A stretch of DNA of 64,000 bases. Source: Piper betle. Lineage: Eukaryota; Streptophyta; Magnoliopsida; Piperales; Piperaceae. Below the pieces are notes generated by a model that did not search any database, had not been told where the DNA came from, and worked only from the letters and a program-made list of their open reading frames with translations. Location: NCBI GenBank assembly GCA_033002965.1, contig JAURVB010009270.1, positions 1 through 64,000 of the forward strand, in the 5' to 3' direction. The translations under genes were made by a program, and so were the position numbers. Of this stretch, positions 48,188 to 60,403 are shown piece by piece; position 1 is the first letter of the stretch; each line of letters begins with the position of its first letter.

Positions 48188-49936
48188 ATGATGGGATCAT
48201 TTCTTACAAGAGGCCTGGTGTATGTTTTGAGATCTTTTTTATAATTTTGCTTTCTTTCTCGCAGTGCTTTGAATGCCTGTTTGTGGTTGACTAATATTGT
48301 TCTGATTTACAGGATGGCCTTTGGCTATGCATACCCGGCATATGAGTGTTTTAAAGCTGTGGAAATGAACAAGCCCGAAATTGAACAGTTGAGATTTTGG
48401 TGTCAATATTGGTCAGTACCATGGAGATTTCCACGCTTACATTAATCAGACTATAATTTTATTTTAAAATTATTGCTATTGAGTCATCTCATGTGATCTG
48501 TAACCTATGCATTTTCAGGATTTTAGTTGCAGCCTTGACTGTTTTTGAGAGGATCGGAGACATTTTTATTTCATGGTGGGAATAAAGTCTTCATTACATG
48601 GTTTTCTATTTATACTTATTTCAATCCCTTGTGCCTATTTTTTTTTTTTATTTGCAGGTTGCCGATGTACAGCGAAGCAAAATTGGCATTCTTTGTGTAT
48701 TTGTGGTATCCGAAGACAAGGGTGTGTTACGAAGTTACATCTTTGCACCAAGTAACCTTTTGTATATTCATCGTGTACTTTCTTTACTTTGAAGTAATTT
48801 GGTGTTCATGTATGTTGTTAGGGCACAACCTATGTTTATGAATCTTTTTTGAGGCCATATGTTGCAAAGCATGAAACGGAAATTGATCGTAGCCTGATGG
48901 AGTTGAGAACCAGGGCTGGAGATTTGGCAGTTATGTATTGGCAACAGGCTGCCTCCTACAGTCAGACAACAATTTTTGAAGTTCTCCACTATGTTGTATC
49001 TCAGTCATCATCAAAGCCTAAACCTGGTCAGGTATGTATATGTATACTCATTTTTTCGGCCCAGAATACACAGTTTTTACAAGTTGGATTTTAGTGTACT
49101 CTCATAGGAGCCGTTGTCTTGTACAGCGCCACATGAAATTGTTAAAATTCTTGCTTTTAATAAAATTTAAAGAAAATAAGTCTTACCATAACAGGAGAAA
49201 AAGAGAACCCTATACCCCAAACTCGTTGATAAAGGAAAAGCTCACCTATGGCATGAATTTAGGCAAATGTCAATCGCACTCCATATTTTGAGTATAGTTT
49301 TCATATTGACAAAAAAGCGAATGAGAGCATACATTATTCCCTCATAGCTGAAAGTAAGTTCAAATACTTCGCCAACGATCTCTCGTAATTATCCTTGTTA
49401 TGCATTGCATACTGCTATGCCAGGATCATGGGAGAATCCAGTTGTAGTGTCCGTTTGGATGCGTTTTTGTTTTTAGTGTTTTGAACATAGCACTGTCCGA
49501 ACTGCTTCTGTAGCAGCAACAGCAGCAATCAGCATCGCAAGGACCCCCACCCCCAGCTCCTTCAAGTCGTCCACCGGCCGAGCCTTCGACTAGTCCACCA
49601 AATACCACGAAGCAGTCCCAGCAACCAAAGCTACGAAATGCAATCACGTCTGGGGCAGCAACGAAGCAGAAGGAACCCGCAACTAATGCAGCAGACCCAT
49701 CACCACCATCTCCTAAACCGACAGCCCATCATGTGGAACCACCAACTCAGAGCCAACCAGAAGATAGCAGCCAGCTACAGGGCACGGTCGAGAAAGTAAA
49801 AGCAGAGAGCAACACAGCCCTTACCGTCACAGATGGAACCGCAAACCCTCCTGCACCAGAGGTAGTCATGAAAGAGGCCATCCCTATCACTCGTGGAAGA
49901 TCGAGGAAAACTCGAGCTTCTCCTACAAGACATTAG
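48188..49936 (+). CDS. HVA22-like protein (TB2/DP1/REEP family)
   Basis: Six coding exons with GT-AG introns and consistent phases: 48188-48219, 48313-48411, 48519-48575, 48658-48721, 48822-49031, 49514-49936; 294 residues. It begins MMGSFLTRGLVMAFGYAYPA, then hydrophobic hairpin segments (FWCQYWILVAALTVFERIGD, YSEAKLAFFVYLWYPKTRG) and a conserved cytosolic block (YVAKHETEIDRSLMELRTRA). The family shapes tubular ER membranes, and some members respond to ABA and stress. The last exon adds about 140 residues rich in Gln, Pro and Ser, starting with a CAG run and ending basic (RGRSRKTRASPTRH); length and order match the HVA22i/j/k clade. Untranslated exon(s) lie upstream: an acceptor TTTGTAG precedes the ATG by a few bases. 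The start could be either of two adjacent ATGs. It is convergent with the 50.1-kb gene, with 156 bp between coding ends. Confidence 0.93.
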
Positions 49937-50092
49937 CAATAGCTTTTGGTGCCGTTTTGGTTAAGTCAGAGTATAGTGTCTGTTCTAATAGAAGTTAGTA
50001 TGAGAAGGTTGAATGATCAGACATGATTGTAAGCTCTAGAAGGTGAAACACTCTTATTTGATTTATTGGTAGTGTACATGATTGTTTCGAGT

Positions 50093-50599
50093 CTATGAGC
50101 CTTTGAACAATGATGTTGGGGACATGGGAGCGCTATCAAGCTGGTAGAGGCCAACGGAGGGGCCAACAAACCGGAAAAGGATCCACCCTCCAATGACGAT
50201 GAATATGGAGGCGTATGCAAACTTGTTGAGCCAGAAGAGCATGCCCTTCTCACCCATATACATCTCCACAGCTTTCTCTCCCAGACTCATGGACTCCCAG
50301 TCCTTGGGCGGTAGTGGGGGCTTGGCAGTGGTCAAGCTGCTGCCATCCTCCTCCAACCGGGCGCGCCGCCTGGACCCTCGTCGGAAACGGATTTCGACGG
50401 CGTCGGGTGGCGGTGATGCCTGCTCAGACGGTGGGGGGACTGGAACGTTGTTGTCGTCATTGGTTGCTTTAACGATCAAAGGCCTGGTCCGATGCTGCCG
50501 ACTAGTTAGAGTTATGAAGGATGGAGAGAAACGGTGGGAGAAGAGAGCGTTAGGGTGTGATGGAAGAGAAGGGAGGATGATGAAGGTGGCTGCTCCCAT
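50093..50599 (-). CDS. predicted chloroplast-targeted single-pass membrane protein, unknown function
   Basis: Single exon, 168 residues from MGAATFIILPSLPS (an upstream in-frame Met at 50611 adds four residues). The N-terminal 45 or so residues are rich in Ser, Thr, Arg and hydroxylated or small residues and end near RPLIVKA, as chloroplast transit peptides do. A disordered Pro/Glu and Arg-rich linker follows. A conserved-looking C-terminal block comes next: SLGEKAVEMYMGEKGMLFWL, one membrane span around YASIFIVIGGWILFRFVG, and a tail ending SPTSLFKGS. I believe similar proteins are found across land plants, but I cannot name the gene or its function. Thylakoid or envelope location is inferred only from the transit-like start and the single span. 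Confidence 0.8.
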   Translation of the reverse strand: MGAATFIILPSLPSHPNALFSHRFSPSFITLTSRQHRTRPLIVKATNDDNNVPVPPPSEQASPPPDAVEIRFRRGSRRRARLEEDGSSLTTAKPPLPPKDWESMSLGEKAVEMYMGEKGMLFWLNKFAYASIFIVIGGWILFRFVGPSVGLYQLDSAPMSPTSLFKGS

Positions 50600-50611
50600 C
50601 TCGCCTTGCAA

Positions 50612-51744
50612 GTAGTCTAGTTCCAGAGCTATAACGTTATCTTCTTATTCGGAGGCAGTTGTTTTGTGGACGAGAAGACATCGGTTCATCTTTCCTTTGA
50701 TATTTTTTGTTATATGAAAGGTTTTAGCGCACATCAAATTTTTACCGAGCCAGAACCCGCTCTCACCTATGAAAAGCGCACTACAAAATCTTGAATCATC
50801 ACTATTAAAGTCAATAAAAAAATGCCTTGGAAAAAAAAATCAATAAAACAAAATCTTCTTGAAGCATCACTATTAAAATCAATAAAAAATGCCTCCCAAA
50901 TTAAATAATAAAAAAATATATTAACATTTTGATAAAGCAAAACTTTTATAGGAAATTATGGCAAGAAAAAGAAATAGTATGTTATCTTTGACACATTTTA
51001 GAATGACTTGGCAATTGATATGGTATTATAATAGATGCCACCAATCTAAAAACTCAAAAGCAGGAGTACCGATACAGAGGTAGCAGTTATGGAAGCTACC
51101 CAAATAATTGGCCTTTTTTTAATCTCATCAGCTCATTCAGTAAATTATTTGCTCTGAGTGTATGGTTATCTTTTTCTTCTACCTAGTACTCAAAAAAGAT
51201 GCCGAGGCATGAACCTCAAACTAAAATTCACGTAATTACAAATAATAAAATTCTTAATAGTCAATTGCTCTTTGTGACGCCAAACCCCCTGTTTATCAAA
51301 GTTTGTGACCGACAATATAAAAACATTGGTGGAGTTATTTTATTGTATGTTTATAGTCCAGAAAAATATTATGCAAATGATTCGCCAGGCACTATATGAA
51401 AAATAAACCATCACAACTATGTTTTCATTAGTAACTGATAAAATACTTAAACATTTATTGTTTATTTGTAATATAAACAGTTTAAACGCTATACCTCTGG
51501 CCCAACGTCTCCCATCAAATATTCTCAGTCCGCCCCTTTTTAAAAACCCAAACAATAAGCTCTGCTATAATTTACAGCCAAGCGAACCGTGAGCTAAAAG
51601 GTGCTGCCAACGTTGCGCCAGAACTTTCTTTCGACATGTCCATGAACACATTTACAGTCAGCACTGTGATTGAAACTGTGAAAGAATGAAACAATTAGGA
51701 GGATGGGGGAAGGAAGAAACAAAAATTCAATTGTGCCAAGGATG
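50612..51744. other. intergenic, no supported gene
   Basis: AT-rich promoter side of the 50.1-kb gene and 3' side of the E2F gene. Nothing else recognised. Confidence 0.5.
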
Positions 51745-54700
51745 TCATGTATTCCAAATTTTGGTTATACTGCCTCCTCCAGCATCAGTTAAGAGCCAGT
51801 AATCCGTATCATCCTGCAACAAAAAGTAGAGATCAAAATACACAACAGAATGTTTTGCACATAATTCAACTTACTCTCACAAAAGAAGTGTACTTACAGC
51901 GTCTTCAGATGGGACAATTTTTGTCATTGCACGAACAGAGCTAGGACTGGATGAGGAACACCTTGTACTACCTTGAAGGGCATGGTCATCTTCACCCTGC
52001 ATTCTACATGTCTCTGCAACGTTCTTGTCAATATTGTTATTTTCTAGAGCCAATTCTGCTGCCCCTTCCATTCGCAGGTCCTGATTCATACCCCCAACCC
52101 CTTCCTCGGCATTACTGTCAACAAAACCAATATCATCATCGTTAGCTAGAAGCATAAAGGAGCAAATTCATTTAGAGAAAATGGCGAGCTCTTCACAAGT
52201 AATTTTTCCTCGGTTCATAGAGACATGTCATTCAAGCTGCAACCTAGATAATCCCATTTTCCCTAAAAGTGTTGCCTGTACAGCGTACTTGGATGGTAAA
52301 TCACCACCCTAGATGTTGTGTACGATTTGGAAAAACAAAGTTCTTAAAATCTGATTAAAAAGCACTGTTCATGTAAACACCTGATTAAATAGCAATTGAT
52401 GGGCCCTGTCACACTACGCAAAAGCAATTCGTACTGTTCTTGTTGAAAGCCTGATAGCTGCTTAGCATATAACATATATTAGTACGAATATCCTACTCAT
52501 GAGGAAGGAGCTGTAATTTTGAAATAGCCCTATTCCTCACTTACATCAACTGGATGAGGGACTTCCATTATTGCTCCATGTGGAGCTTTTATTGCAATCA
52601 AAGTCTCATCCTGCCAGGCCACAAATAATAAAATGCTAAAAATCATTAGCAAAAAGCGACAAAAGCTCTATTAATAAAAAAAAGCTCCAAACTGAACCTG
52701 AAAACAAGGCAGCTTAGTGATGTCTTCATTGGTAACATAGAGCCATCTAGAGGATAAAGAAACAAGTGTAAGGGGACCAAAACGCCACTGCAAAGAAACA
52801 TTAAAAATAAAGATGATAAAACGAGAGTTCACCTTTTGCAGTTCTCATCTTCAGTCAGACCTACAAGGCGTTCTTGCATATCTCTGCAGAAATGATCCAA
52901 AGGTTGTGTAAGAAACTAAAGAGAAAAAGAACAGACACAAAAACACACAAAAAAGATATTTTTTCCATTGCAAGTAGTACCTTATATGTTCATCAAGTCT
53001 GATATCCTCCGCATACAGATTTTCTAGATCAGCCTACCATTTCAAAAGAAGCTATTAATGAATAACCAAAGCAAACGAAGAAGATTTCAGCATATATTTT
53101 GCCGTGTCATGACTAAATATTTACGTGTTCCACAACAAGTAGACAAAAATAGGTAAGGATGATACCTTGGAATCAATATTGATTCCAATGTAATTAATCA
53201 AGAAATATACAACAAAAATAATTATTCAAGGTGAAAGCATTTTTGTGCGCACTCAAAATTGCAACATAATGCTTAAGTGGCAACATGTCATATATTTTGC
53301 CACTTAACAGACTCAAAATGAGCAAGTATGAATCACTTGAATGGTATAGAAATGTTAAATAACAAGAACAGTAAACAATAACCAAGATTACCTTGATCTC
53401 AGAAACCTCAACATCCAGCCGTGTTGGCCTTAAAATGTCAAGTCCCCTATATTAAAAAAATAAAAAATAAAATAAAATAAACAATAACACAAACCTAGAG
53501 TTAAAATTCCAACGAAATTACTACTGGAAAGCTTTTTGCAATACTTACTTCCATGTAATCTTATTCTTCAAGGACTTCTCTATTAAACCTATTCCTTCAA
53601 GAACATTTGTTATATCATAGATTCTCCGCTTTTGAACCTGCAAATGATTACAATGGGCTATCAGCCAACAACTACTTTGAAGCAGGGTGCAAACTGGCTA
53701 ATTATCATAAAAAGTGCTGCAAATGAGAGAAAGTCAAAATAGGAAGAAGTCCTTACAGCCAGAATTTTTGCAGCTTCTTTCAGATCAAGAGATCCATCTC
53801 CTTCCTGTTGGATCAGATTAATAAACTTTTTCGTCAAGAGTCCTGTACAAATCCGTATAATCAGTCAGCTCCAATCCAAATGCAAAAATAAAGAGCAACA
53901 AATAATGAACATAACAGACCTAAAGAGCTATCATAGCGACAAGTGCTCACAGAAGTTGCACCAACAGAAGGGACCTCCAAACCCTCTACAGAAATGCAAG
54001 ATGAAAATAAGAAACAGAGATTGTTATATGGAATAGAAAATATGAGAAGAAACAAATTTATAGCAAATAACGCACCATCATTTGAACCAGGAATGCAAGA
54101 ACCAGATTTTCCTACTTTAGCAGCTTTTGTTTTGTTGCTTCGCTTGGCACCAGGGCTTGGCACATTTCTTGGAGACAAGTTGCCTGAAACATCTCTTGAT
54201 CCATGTGGCCAACCAACCATAATATTTTCATGTCTGGTTTCATAAATGCCTTTAGGCTGAAAAGGAAATTCAGTATAATATATTTTAGGCAATATACTAG
54301 CTAGGTTCACTAAATAAACACACACACACAGATCATCATCATCATCACCACCACCATCATTTTAAATACGCCATGTATAATATAACAAGAAGGGGAGCTT
54401 TGGCACAACAATTAGAGTTGATGCCACAAGACCAAAAAGTCATGAGTTCGAAGAAACAGCCTCTTGCAATATGTAGTGTATCTGTGATAAAACCCTTCCT
54501 CGGATCCCTACCATAAGCTTTGTGCTCCTGGCTGCCTATTACTGCCTAAACTAATGCTGACCTCAAATAGACAACTTTACCAGCAAATCAGAATGTTATG
54601 ACATAAAGATGATAGGCTAAATGACTTTCCAGAGAACATATAACAAAATCATTAGATGAAAAAGGCAAATTTTTCAGCAAGTAGACAAGCTCAGACGTAA

Positions 54701-55493
54701 ATTTCAAGAATGACTCAGGCTTATCTAAATAAAATTCTTTTATCTTAACAGAATGCAGATAGAGACAAGTCATGAACTAGTTCATGGTATCGTGCTTTCA
54801 GAGTAATTAAATAAGAAAACAGTTACACTTTCATAACTCAAAAGGCCAAACAACTGTCAACGATCAGGTAATAAAAATCCCCCCAAAAGACCATATTAAT
54901 AGAACATAAACTAATAGGAAACAGCACAAAAATTTTTCAAGAAGATGATAATCAGCACCAAAACACAAGACAACTTATATAAGATAGAAAAAAGAAAAGC
55001 AGCACGGATTGTATAATAGCCTAAAAAATAAAACAATTAATTAAAGATGACCAACACAGAGCCTTTCAACTTGACAAGTTTCGCAAGAGAGAGTAAGAAA
55101 TTAATCCCCATCAAGATCCCAAAAAGAGACAAAATAATCTTTTTAAAAGATACACCAGAGACGTAACCACCCACAATTCACATCATCAAGAACCAATAAT
55201 ATACACCCCAAAACAATTCCGCCAAAAGGGGGAGGGGGAGAAGCCACAAGAGAAAATCCCACATACGGGGAAACCGTCGGGAGGCTTAATCGGGCCGGGG
55301 AAGGCTCCGGCGGCGGAGAGATCCGGCAGAGGAGGAAAGTGGGAGGGCGGGGGAGGTAGGGAGTCGGGGGCAGGGGAAACTGGCGCTTGAGGGGATGCAG
55401 CACCGGAGGGTACTGCTGCAGCGGCAGCGACAGAGACGGCAGATGAGGCAGCGGCGGCGGCGGCGGTGGCGGCATTAGCGGCGGACCCGACAT
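51745..55493 (-). CDS. E2F transcription factor (plant E2FA/B/C class, E2FC-like)
   Basis: Thirteen exons. Minus-strand exons in order: about 55493-55263, 54256-54076, 53985-53920, 53842-53757, 53637-53549, 53446-53392, 53033-52981, 52883-52833, 52746-52698, 52610-52545, 52457-52381, 52114-51898, 51813-51745; phases agree from exon 2 on, giving about 430 residues. The winged-helix DNA-binding domain is [19 protein letters not shown] through [20 protein letters not shown], with the RRIYD contact motif. The dimerisation and marked-box part ([43 protein letters not shown]) follows. An acidic tail ends [17 protein letters not shown], the retinoblastoma-related binding region. E2Fs with DP partners control S-phase genes. 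Short spacing and an abrupt C terminus after that motif resemble E2FC. Exon 1 is Pro-rich (starting [14 protein letters not shown]). Its frame joins exon 2 only through a GTGGGA donor, so its boundary is uncertain. Confidence 0.92.
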
Positions 55494-57020
55494 CGGCGGG
55501 GAGGAATTGGGGATGACGACGACGGCCGGCGAGGGTTCGGAGGGAAAGAGGAAGAAAGGGGGAAATCCCAAGTTTACGATTTTTTTTATACCCCTTTTAT
55601 AATAACGCTTTTTTTTCGAATAGTACGATTCCCCCGCGCGCTAATGTCGCGTGTGACGTGTAATATCTTGCACCGTTGAATATCAGTATGGGTGATCTGA
55701 ACCGTAAATATTATGGGCCCCACGTCCGGGGTCGAAATAAACGAATAACTTAAATAAATAATCAAAAAGCTTTGTACTCTTGGCGAGATTTTAAGTCAGG
55801 TTCTAATGGGCACGCCGTTGGATCGCACGCCTTTCGAACGCTCGCACCGGTTTGATATGCCTGGCCTACTGCCATCGGGCTGTGCGCCAAATACGATAGG
55901 GTGCATTTTAAAAAAAATAGAAAATTGCATGCCTTGTGGAGATGCAAGAACCTGGAGTTTTTTTTCTGAAGACTAATTCTTGCCTTGAATTTCAACTTAT
56001 TGCAGGATTCACATTCTCAATAAAAAGACCTCTTTACAAAACATATAAGAATAGTAGCATACCAATAAAGGCCATTCATATTCCCTAAAACTTCTTAATT
56101 TGTAATTAAAAATTCCAAATATAATTAAAAAAACATATAAAAAGGTAATTAGTAGCAGCAAAATGAATGTAATTTTTAAAACGATTGAGATCATAATTCA
56201 ATTTGATTTAGAAATTAACTAGTCAGAGACCTACATTGCACGGGGTACATTTGAATATGATTTACTATTATTTTTAACTATATATGCAGTGGAAATCTAT
56301 TCAATTAAAATAAAATTGTTGTTGACTTGCAATGCTTGTATAACAATATTAAAAATAATTGAGAAAATAACTTTTAATTTTATATTTAGTATAAAAGGGA
56401 AGTTTTATTAAAGATGTACTGACAAGTAAAAAAATTAATTGAAGTATATTTTAACATTTAAATATCGTTTCTATGATTTCTAATTTGGATAAAAGTATAT
56501 TGTATGGTTTCTTTAACAATAAATATATAAACAAATAAAAATCCTAAATTAAGTAAATATTATGAGCCCTTAAAATTAAAATGTGTAGAAATTCTTAATT
56601 AAGTACCTAATAATAGATAAAAATGTTAGTTCTAGTGAAAAGATTAGAAATATTTAAACGAATTTCATCAATTTTTTTATATTCCTTATTCGGATAGAAC
56701 TATACTCTGGAATTTTATTAGTTAATAATAAATAATAATAGTAATGAAAAGTTTAGAATAAGTAATCAACCACAACAAAGAAGGATTAAAAGTAGGGGAG
56801 TGAAAAAGGTTCTAAAGTTCGGCTTACGCAATCTTTTTTGTACAAATATTCAAGGTCATATGACTCATATCTCAAATCTCAAATCCGGGTAATCGGTCCC
56901 GACGAAAGCCGAACTTGCCCAAGTTTGTTTTTCCGACGGTCCGAGAGCGATTTCGCCTCCCACATCGACGTCGTCCGTCTCTCTTCCGACGCTCGACGAG
57001 GAGTAGTAGGATCGGCCGCC
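55494..57020. promoter_or_regulatory. divergent intergenic region of E2F and ALKBH9-like genes
   Basis: About 1.5 kb shared by two genes transcribed apart. On the E2F side there is a CG-rich patch (CCCGCGCGCTAATGTCGCG near 55630-55655), a TGACGTGT word near 55656 and a site II element TGGGCC at 55714-55719. The middle (55.9-56.8 kb) is AT-rich with no feature. Bases after about 56.9 kb are GC-rich and probably the leader of the ALKBH9-like gene. Confidence 0.45.
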
Positions 57021-60000
57021 ATGACCGAACCCCGACCTTCCGATTCCAGCGACGGCCGGGACCCCTTCATCCTAGCCTACAGCGCCTCCGAGCTCAGCAT
57101 CGCTACCGAGTTCCTCACCACCTGGCTCCCCTTCCTCTCCCGCGGCCTCTGCCCTTCCTGCACCCCTATTCTCTCTCAGCGCGTCCGTTCTCTTGATCCA
57201 GGTAGCGTTCTACGAATGTCCGACCCTTTTTGCGTAATTTTGTTCTCATTTGATGAAATTCGGTATCTTATTATATTGGGCGTTATTTTGATGTTGCTGG
57301 CCTACTAGGTTAATTAGAAATCTGGGCGGTTATTTCGGTTGTTTTTTTATTTTTTATTTCTCACTGATTTCGGCTGTTGGTTTTGATCGGATCTTATAAC
57401 TATTGTTGTTGTTGTTGGTGGTGGTGGTGGTGGTGGTGAAAAAATCAATTGTATATGCAAACTCGTGCTTTTGTACTTGATCCGTTTGGCTAAATTTAGT
57501 TGTCTTCCTAAATGGTTATTTAATAATTATAATTGTGATTTCTATCCCTTCAGATTAAAAGTAAATTATGTAAGTGTTAATAAAAATTCAAGTATATGGT
57601 CTTGGAAGGTGTAATCCTCGACAAAATGGATACTTTTAACAGAATGTAACTGTTCTCTATAGGATAATGCAGCTGGAATTGGAGGTTCCTATGTCTCGTT
57701 TAGGCCTTTTATGTTTCACATTTTTTATGCCATTTCGCAATTGTTTGTCTTGCTAGGTTCATCCTTTGGGACATCAGACGCTCGTGAGCCATGTAATGAT
57801 GATGCCTGTGGCATTCAAGATGCAGCTCACGCATCTCCAGTAACTCCTAGAAGCCATGATAATTTTGATACAAATTCCCTAGGCAGTTGGAAGGATTGTG
57901 CCAATGATTTCTCTGAACCTCTAGATGTTCCTACACCTTCTGATTTGATAGTGCGTACAGTCCCAGTTCGTATGTCATGGGCTGATATGGCACAAGAAGA
58001 TGAGCTTGAAGAGGAAAGGGCAGAGACAGAGCCTCCCTTAAGGACAAATGAGGATGAAATTGATAATAATGATGAAGCAAAGAAGAAACAGAAGTCTTCA
58101 CTTCCTAGAGATCAAAGAGAATACATTAGATTTATGAATGTTCAGAGGAAAAAAGATTTTATCTGTTTAGAGAGGGTCAAAGGGAAGTTTGTCAACATTC
58201 TTGAAGGATTAGAGCTCCATACCGGAATATTCAGTGTGGCCGAGCAAAAGAGGATCGTGGAGTGTGTGTATGATCTCCAAGATAAAGGCAGGAAGGGTAA
58301 ACTAAGAGGTATATATTTTATTTATGATGTTGCAAAATATATCAATGGTATCTTTCTTTTCTAATTGTTTTTTGTATTTGTCTTTTTCAAGTAGTGTGAA
58401 TGCTAGTTAAAAAATTAGCTTGACAATGAGAATAGTTGAGAATGGGATTCACATAGGATCTACTCATTCTCTAAAGAATTCAGGCACGCTTCCTAGTTGC
58501 AATACTGGAAAGTTTTGTTTATTGAATACACAGTCATCAAGTGCAAGTACATTTTATCTCCTATGTGTTATTTGAGAGCTGTTAACTTCATTGTGCAATG
58601 CTTGTTTATATAATATTAAGTTTCTAACGGGCATGTAATGCTATATTGTGCTTGGTTGTTTTTTGAGTGGCCTTTTGTGGATTGCTTCTGTTTTGTTAGA
58701 GTTGAGCTGCATCTGTATTGAGATACTTTGAAACAGTGGCATAAGCAATTGTCTGCTAATGATTGATTGATTGATTTTTTCCCGAGTATTCTGGAAGCAC
58801 TCCTCGACTGCAGAAGGTCCTATCAAGTGGTTAAGCTATTCATTATTGATAAAAGGGCATTTTCTTCGTGCACTGATGCATGCATTTTCTAATCTTGTCC
58901 GATTGCTAGTTCAAAGCCTAGAGAGCATTTCAGAGGGAAAAATTATGCACCAACTCACAATAGATAGCTCAATTACCTTATGGGCCCACGGATCCATTTA
59001 AGTATATGGAACTTGTTTTTGTCAATGTGTTCAGTTTAGTATTTGTATTGTGTTGTCATCTTGGTTCCTTTCGACAGTTAGTTTGTAATGAAACTTTTTT
59101 TTTAGGGAAAACTTGTTTTAATTTGTAAAGCTTATTTTTACTCTACAGTTCAGGCATTTCTGCAAATCTACTTATCTGATTAATAGCCGTTTGTACTTGC
59201 AGGACGTACTTATTCTGAACCGAAAAAGTGGCTGCGTGGAAAGGGTAGGGTAACGATTCAGTTCGGATGCTGCTACATCAATGCCGTGGTGAATTTTTTA
59301 ATCTTTTTGTATTTTAGTTGCAATAAATTGGCCTGCCGAATGTGGTATGGTAATCTATGTCTAAGATTAATCACTCGGCATGTGTAATTGTCTCCTAAAA
59401 ATCCTCCACAGGATGAAAACGGGAACCCACCAGGCATTCTTCGAAATGAAATTGTTGATCCTATACCGCATCTTTTTAAGGTGATGATTAAAAGAATGGT
59501 TGGATGGCATGTCCTTCCTTCGTCATGTGTACCAGACAGCTGCATAGTTAACGTATATGAGCCGGGCGATTGTATACCACCACACATTGATAACCATGAC
59601 TTTGTTCGGCCATTTTGCACCATGTCCTTTCTTAGCGAGTGTGATATACTTTTTGGGTCAAATTTAAGGATTGCAGGTGCTGGAGAATTTTCTGGTTCAT
59701 TTGCAATTCCACTGCCAGTGGGGTAAGTCTATCATAGCCCATCTTTCATTTCTTTGCCTCATATCATGACTGTTGTCATTGCATTAGCTTTATATAATCT
59801 GTGTAGCATTTTAGGAAAGGATTTCTTCATGTTTCCATTTTAAAGTTTTCGTACTTCACTGATTTGCTGTATAACTTCTCTATTGTATACTTCATGAGAA
59901 AATTTTTTGTTACTTCTGTAAAGTTCGATGGGTGCTTTTTTAGTGCGCTAAGCGCTTCCACTCTTTAAACTGCATATCTGTACTTGTAATGAATGGCAAT

Positions 60001-60403
60001 GGAGCAGATGTTGCCAAACATTGTGTTCCGGCAGTGACCACAAAAAGGTGAAATTGGATAGTACAGTTGCTCGGGCATTGACTTTAGCTTCTGTTATTTA
60101 ACAGCACTTCATCTGATTATGTCTAGGATATCTATTACTTTCCGGAAAATGGATGAGAGCAAGCAACCGTTAGGTTTTGTTGCTGATCCTGATTTACTGG
60201 GCGTTCAACCTACTAAGTTTGATTATAAAGTTTCCAGGAGTTGGAGATCATCCAAACCACTGGGGATTGAAAACAGGAGAGTATCTGTAGAAGTTGGTCG
60301 GGAGCAGGACAGGGAGCCCTCCAATAGGAGTTCCCGCTCTCAGAGAAATCGGTCTGGTCGAAATAAATCACGGCCTTCAAATAATCATCGAGAGTTAGAG
60401 TAA
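57021..60403 (+). CDS. ALKBH9/10-type RNA m6A demethylase (2-oxoglutarate dioxygenase)
   Basis: Six exons: 57021-57201, 57757-58308, 59203-59288, 59412-59722, 59976-60047, 60127-60403; 492 residues. Exon 1 starts MTEPRPSDSSDGRDP. Exon 2 has MSWADMAQEDELEEE and RKKDFICLERVKGKFVNILE. The catalytic domain runs through TYSEPKKWLRGKGRVTIQFG, IKRMVGWHVLPSS, the iron-binding HxD of PPHIDNHDF, FCTMSFLSECDILFGSNL, the distal His of DVAKHCV and the 2-oxoglutarate-binding Arg region RISITFRKM. A basic Ser/Arg-rich tail follows. Arabidopsis ALKBH9B and ALKBH10B remove m6A from RNA, affecting viral RNA and flowering. This copy matches ALKBH9 more closely by motif. The oddity is that the acceptor before exon 5 reads AT, not AG, at the only place that keeps the frame. 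A GGT/GTT microsatellite lies in intron 1 near 57.4 kb. Confidence 0.92.

Noticed and set aside
52155..52380. Extending the E2F penultimate exon upstream to include [11 protein letters not shown]
   Set aside because: The open frame continues there, but the phase-correct acceptor (GACAG|TAATG) is at 52114. The upstream part is intron.
54325..54365. ACAC/ATC/ACC simple repeats in an E2F intron considered as a CRISPR-like or regulatory array
   Set aside because: Plain microsatellite with no spacer structure, in a plant nuclear gene.
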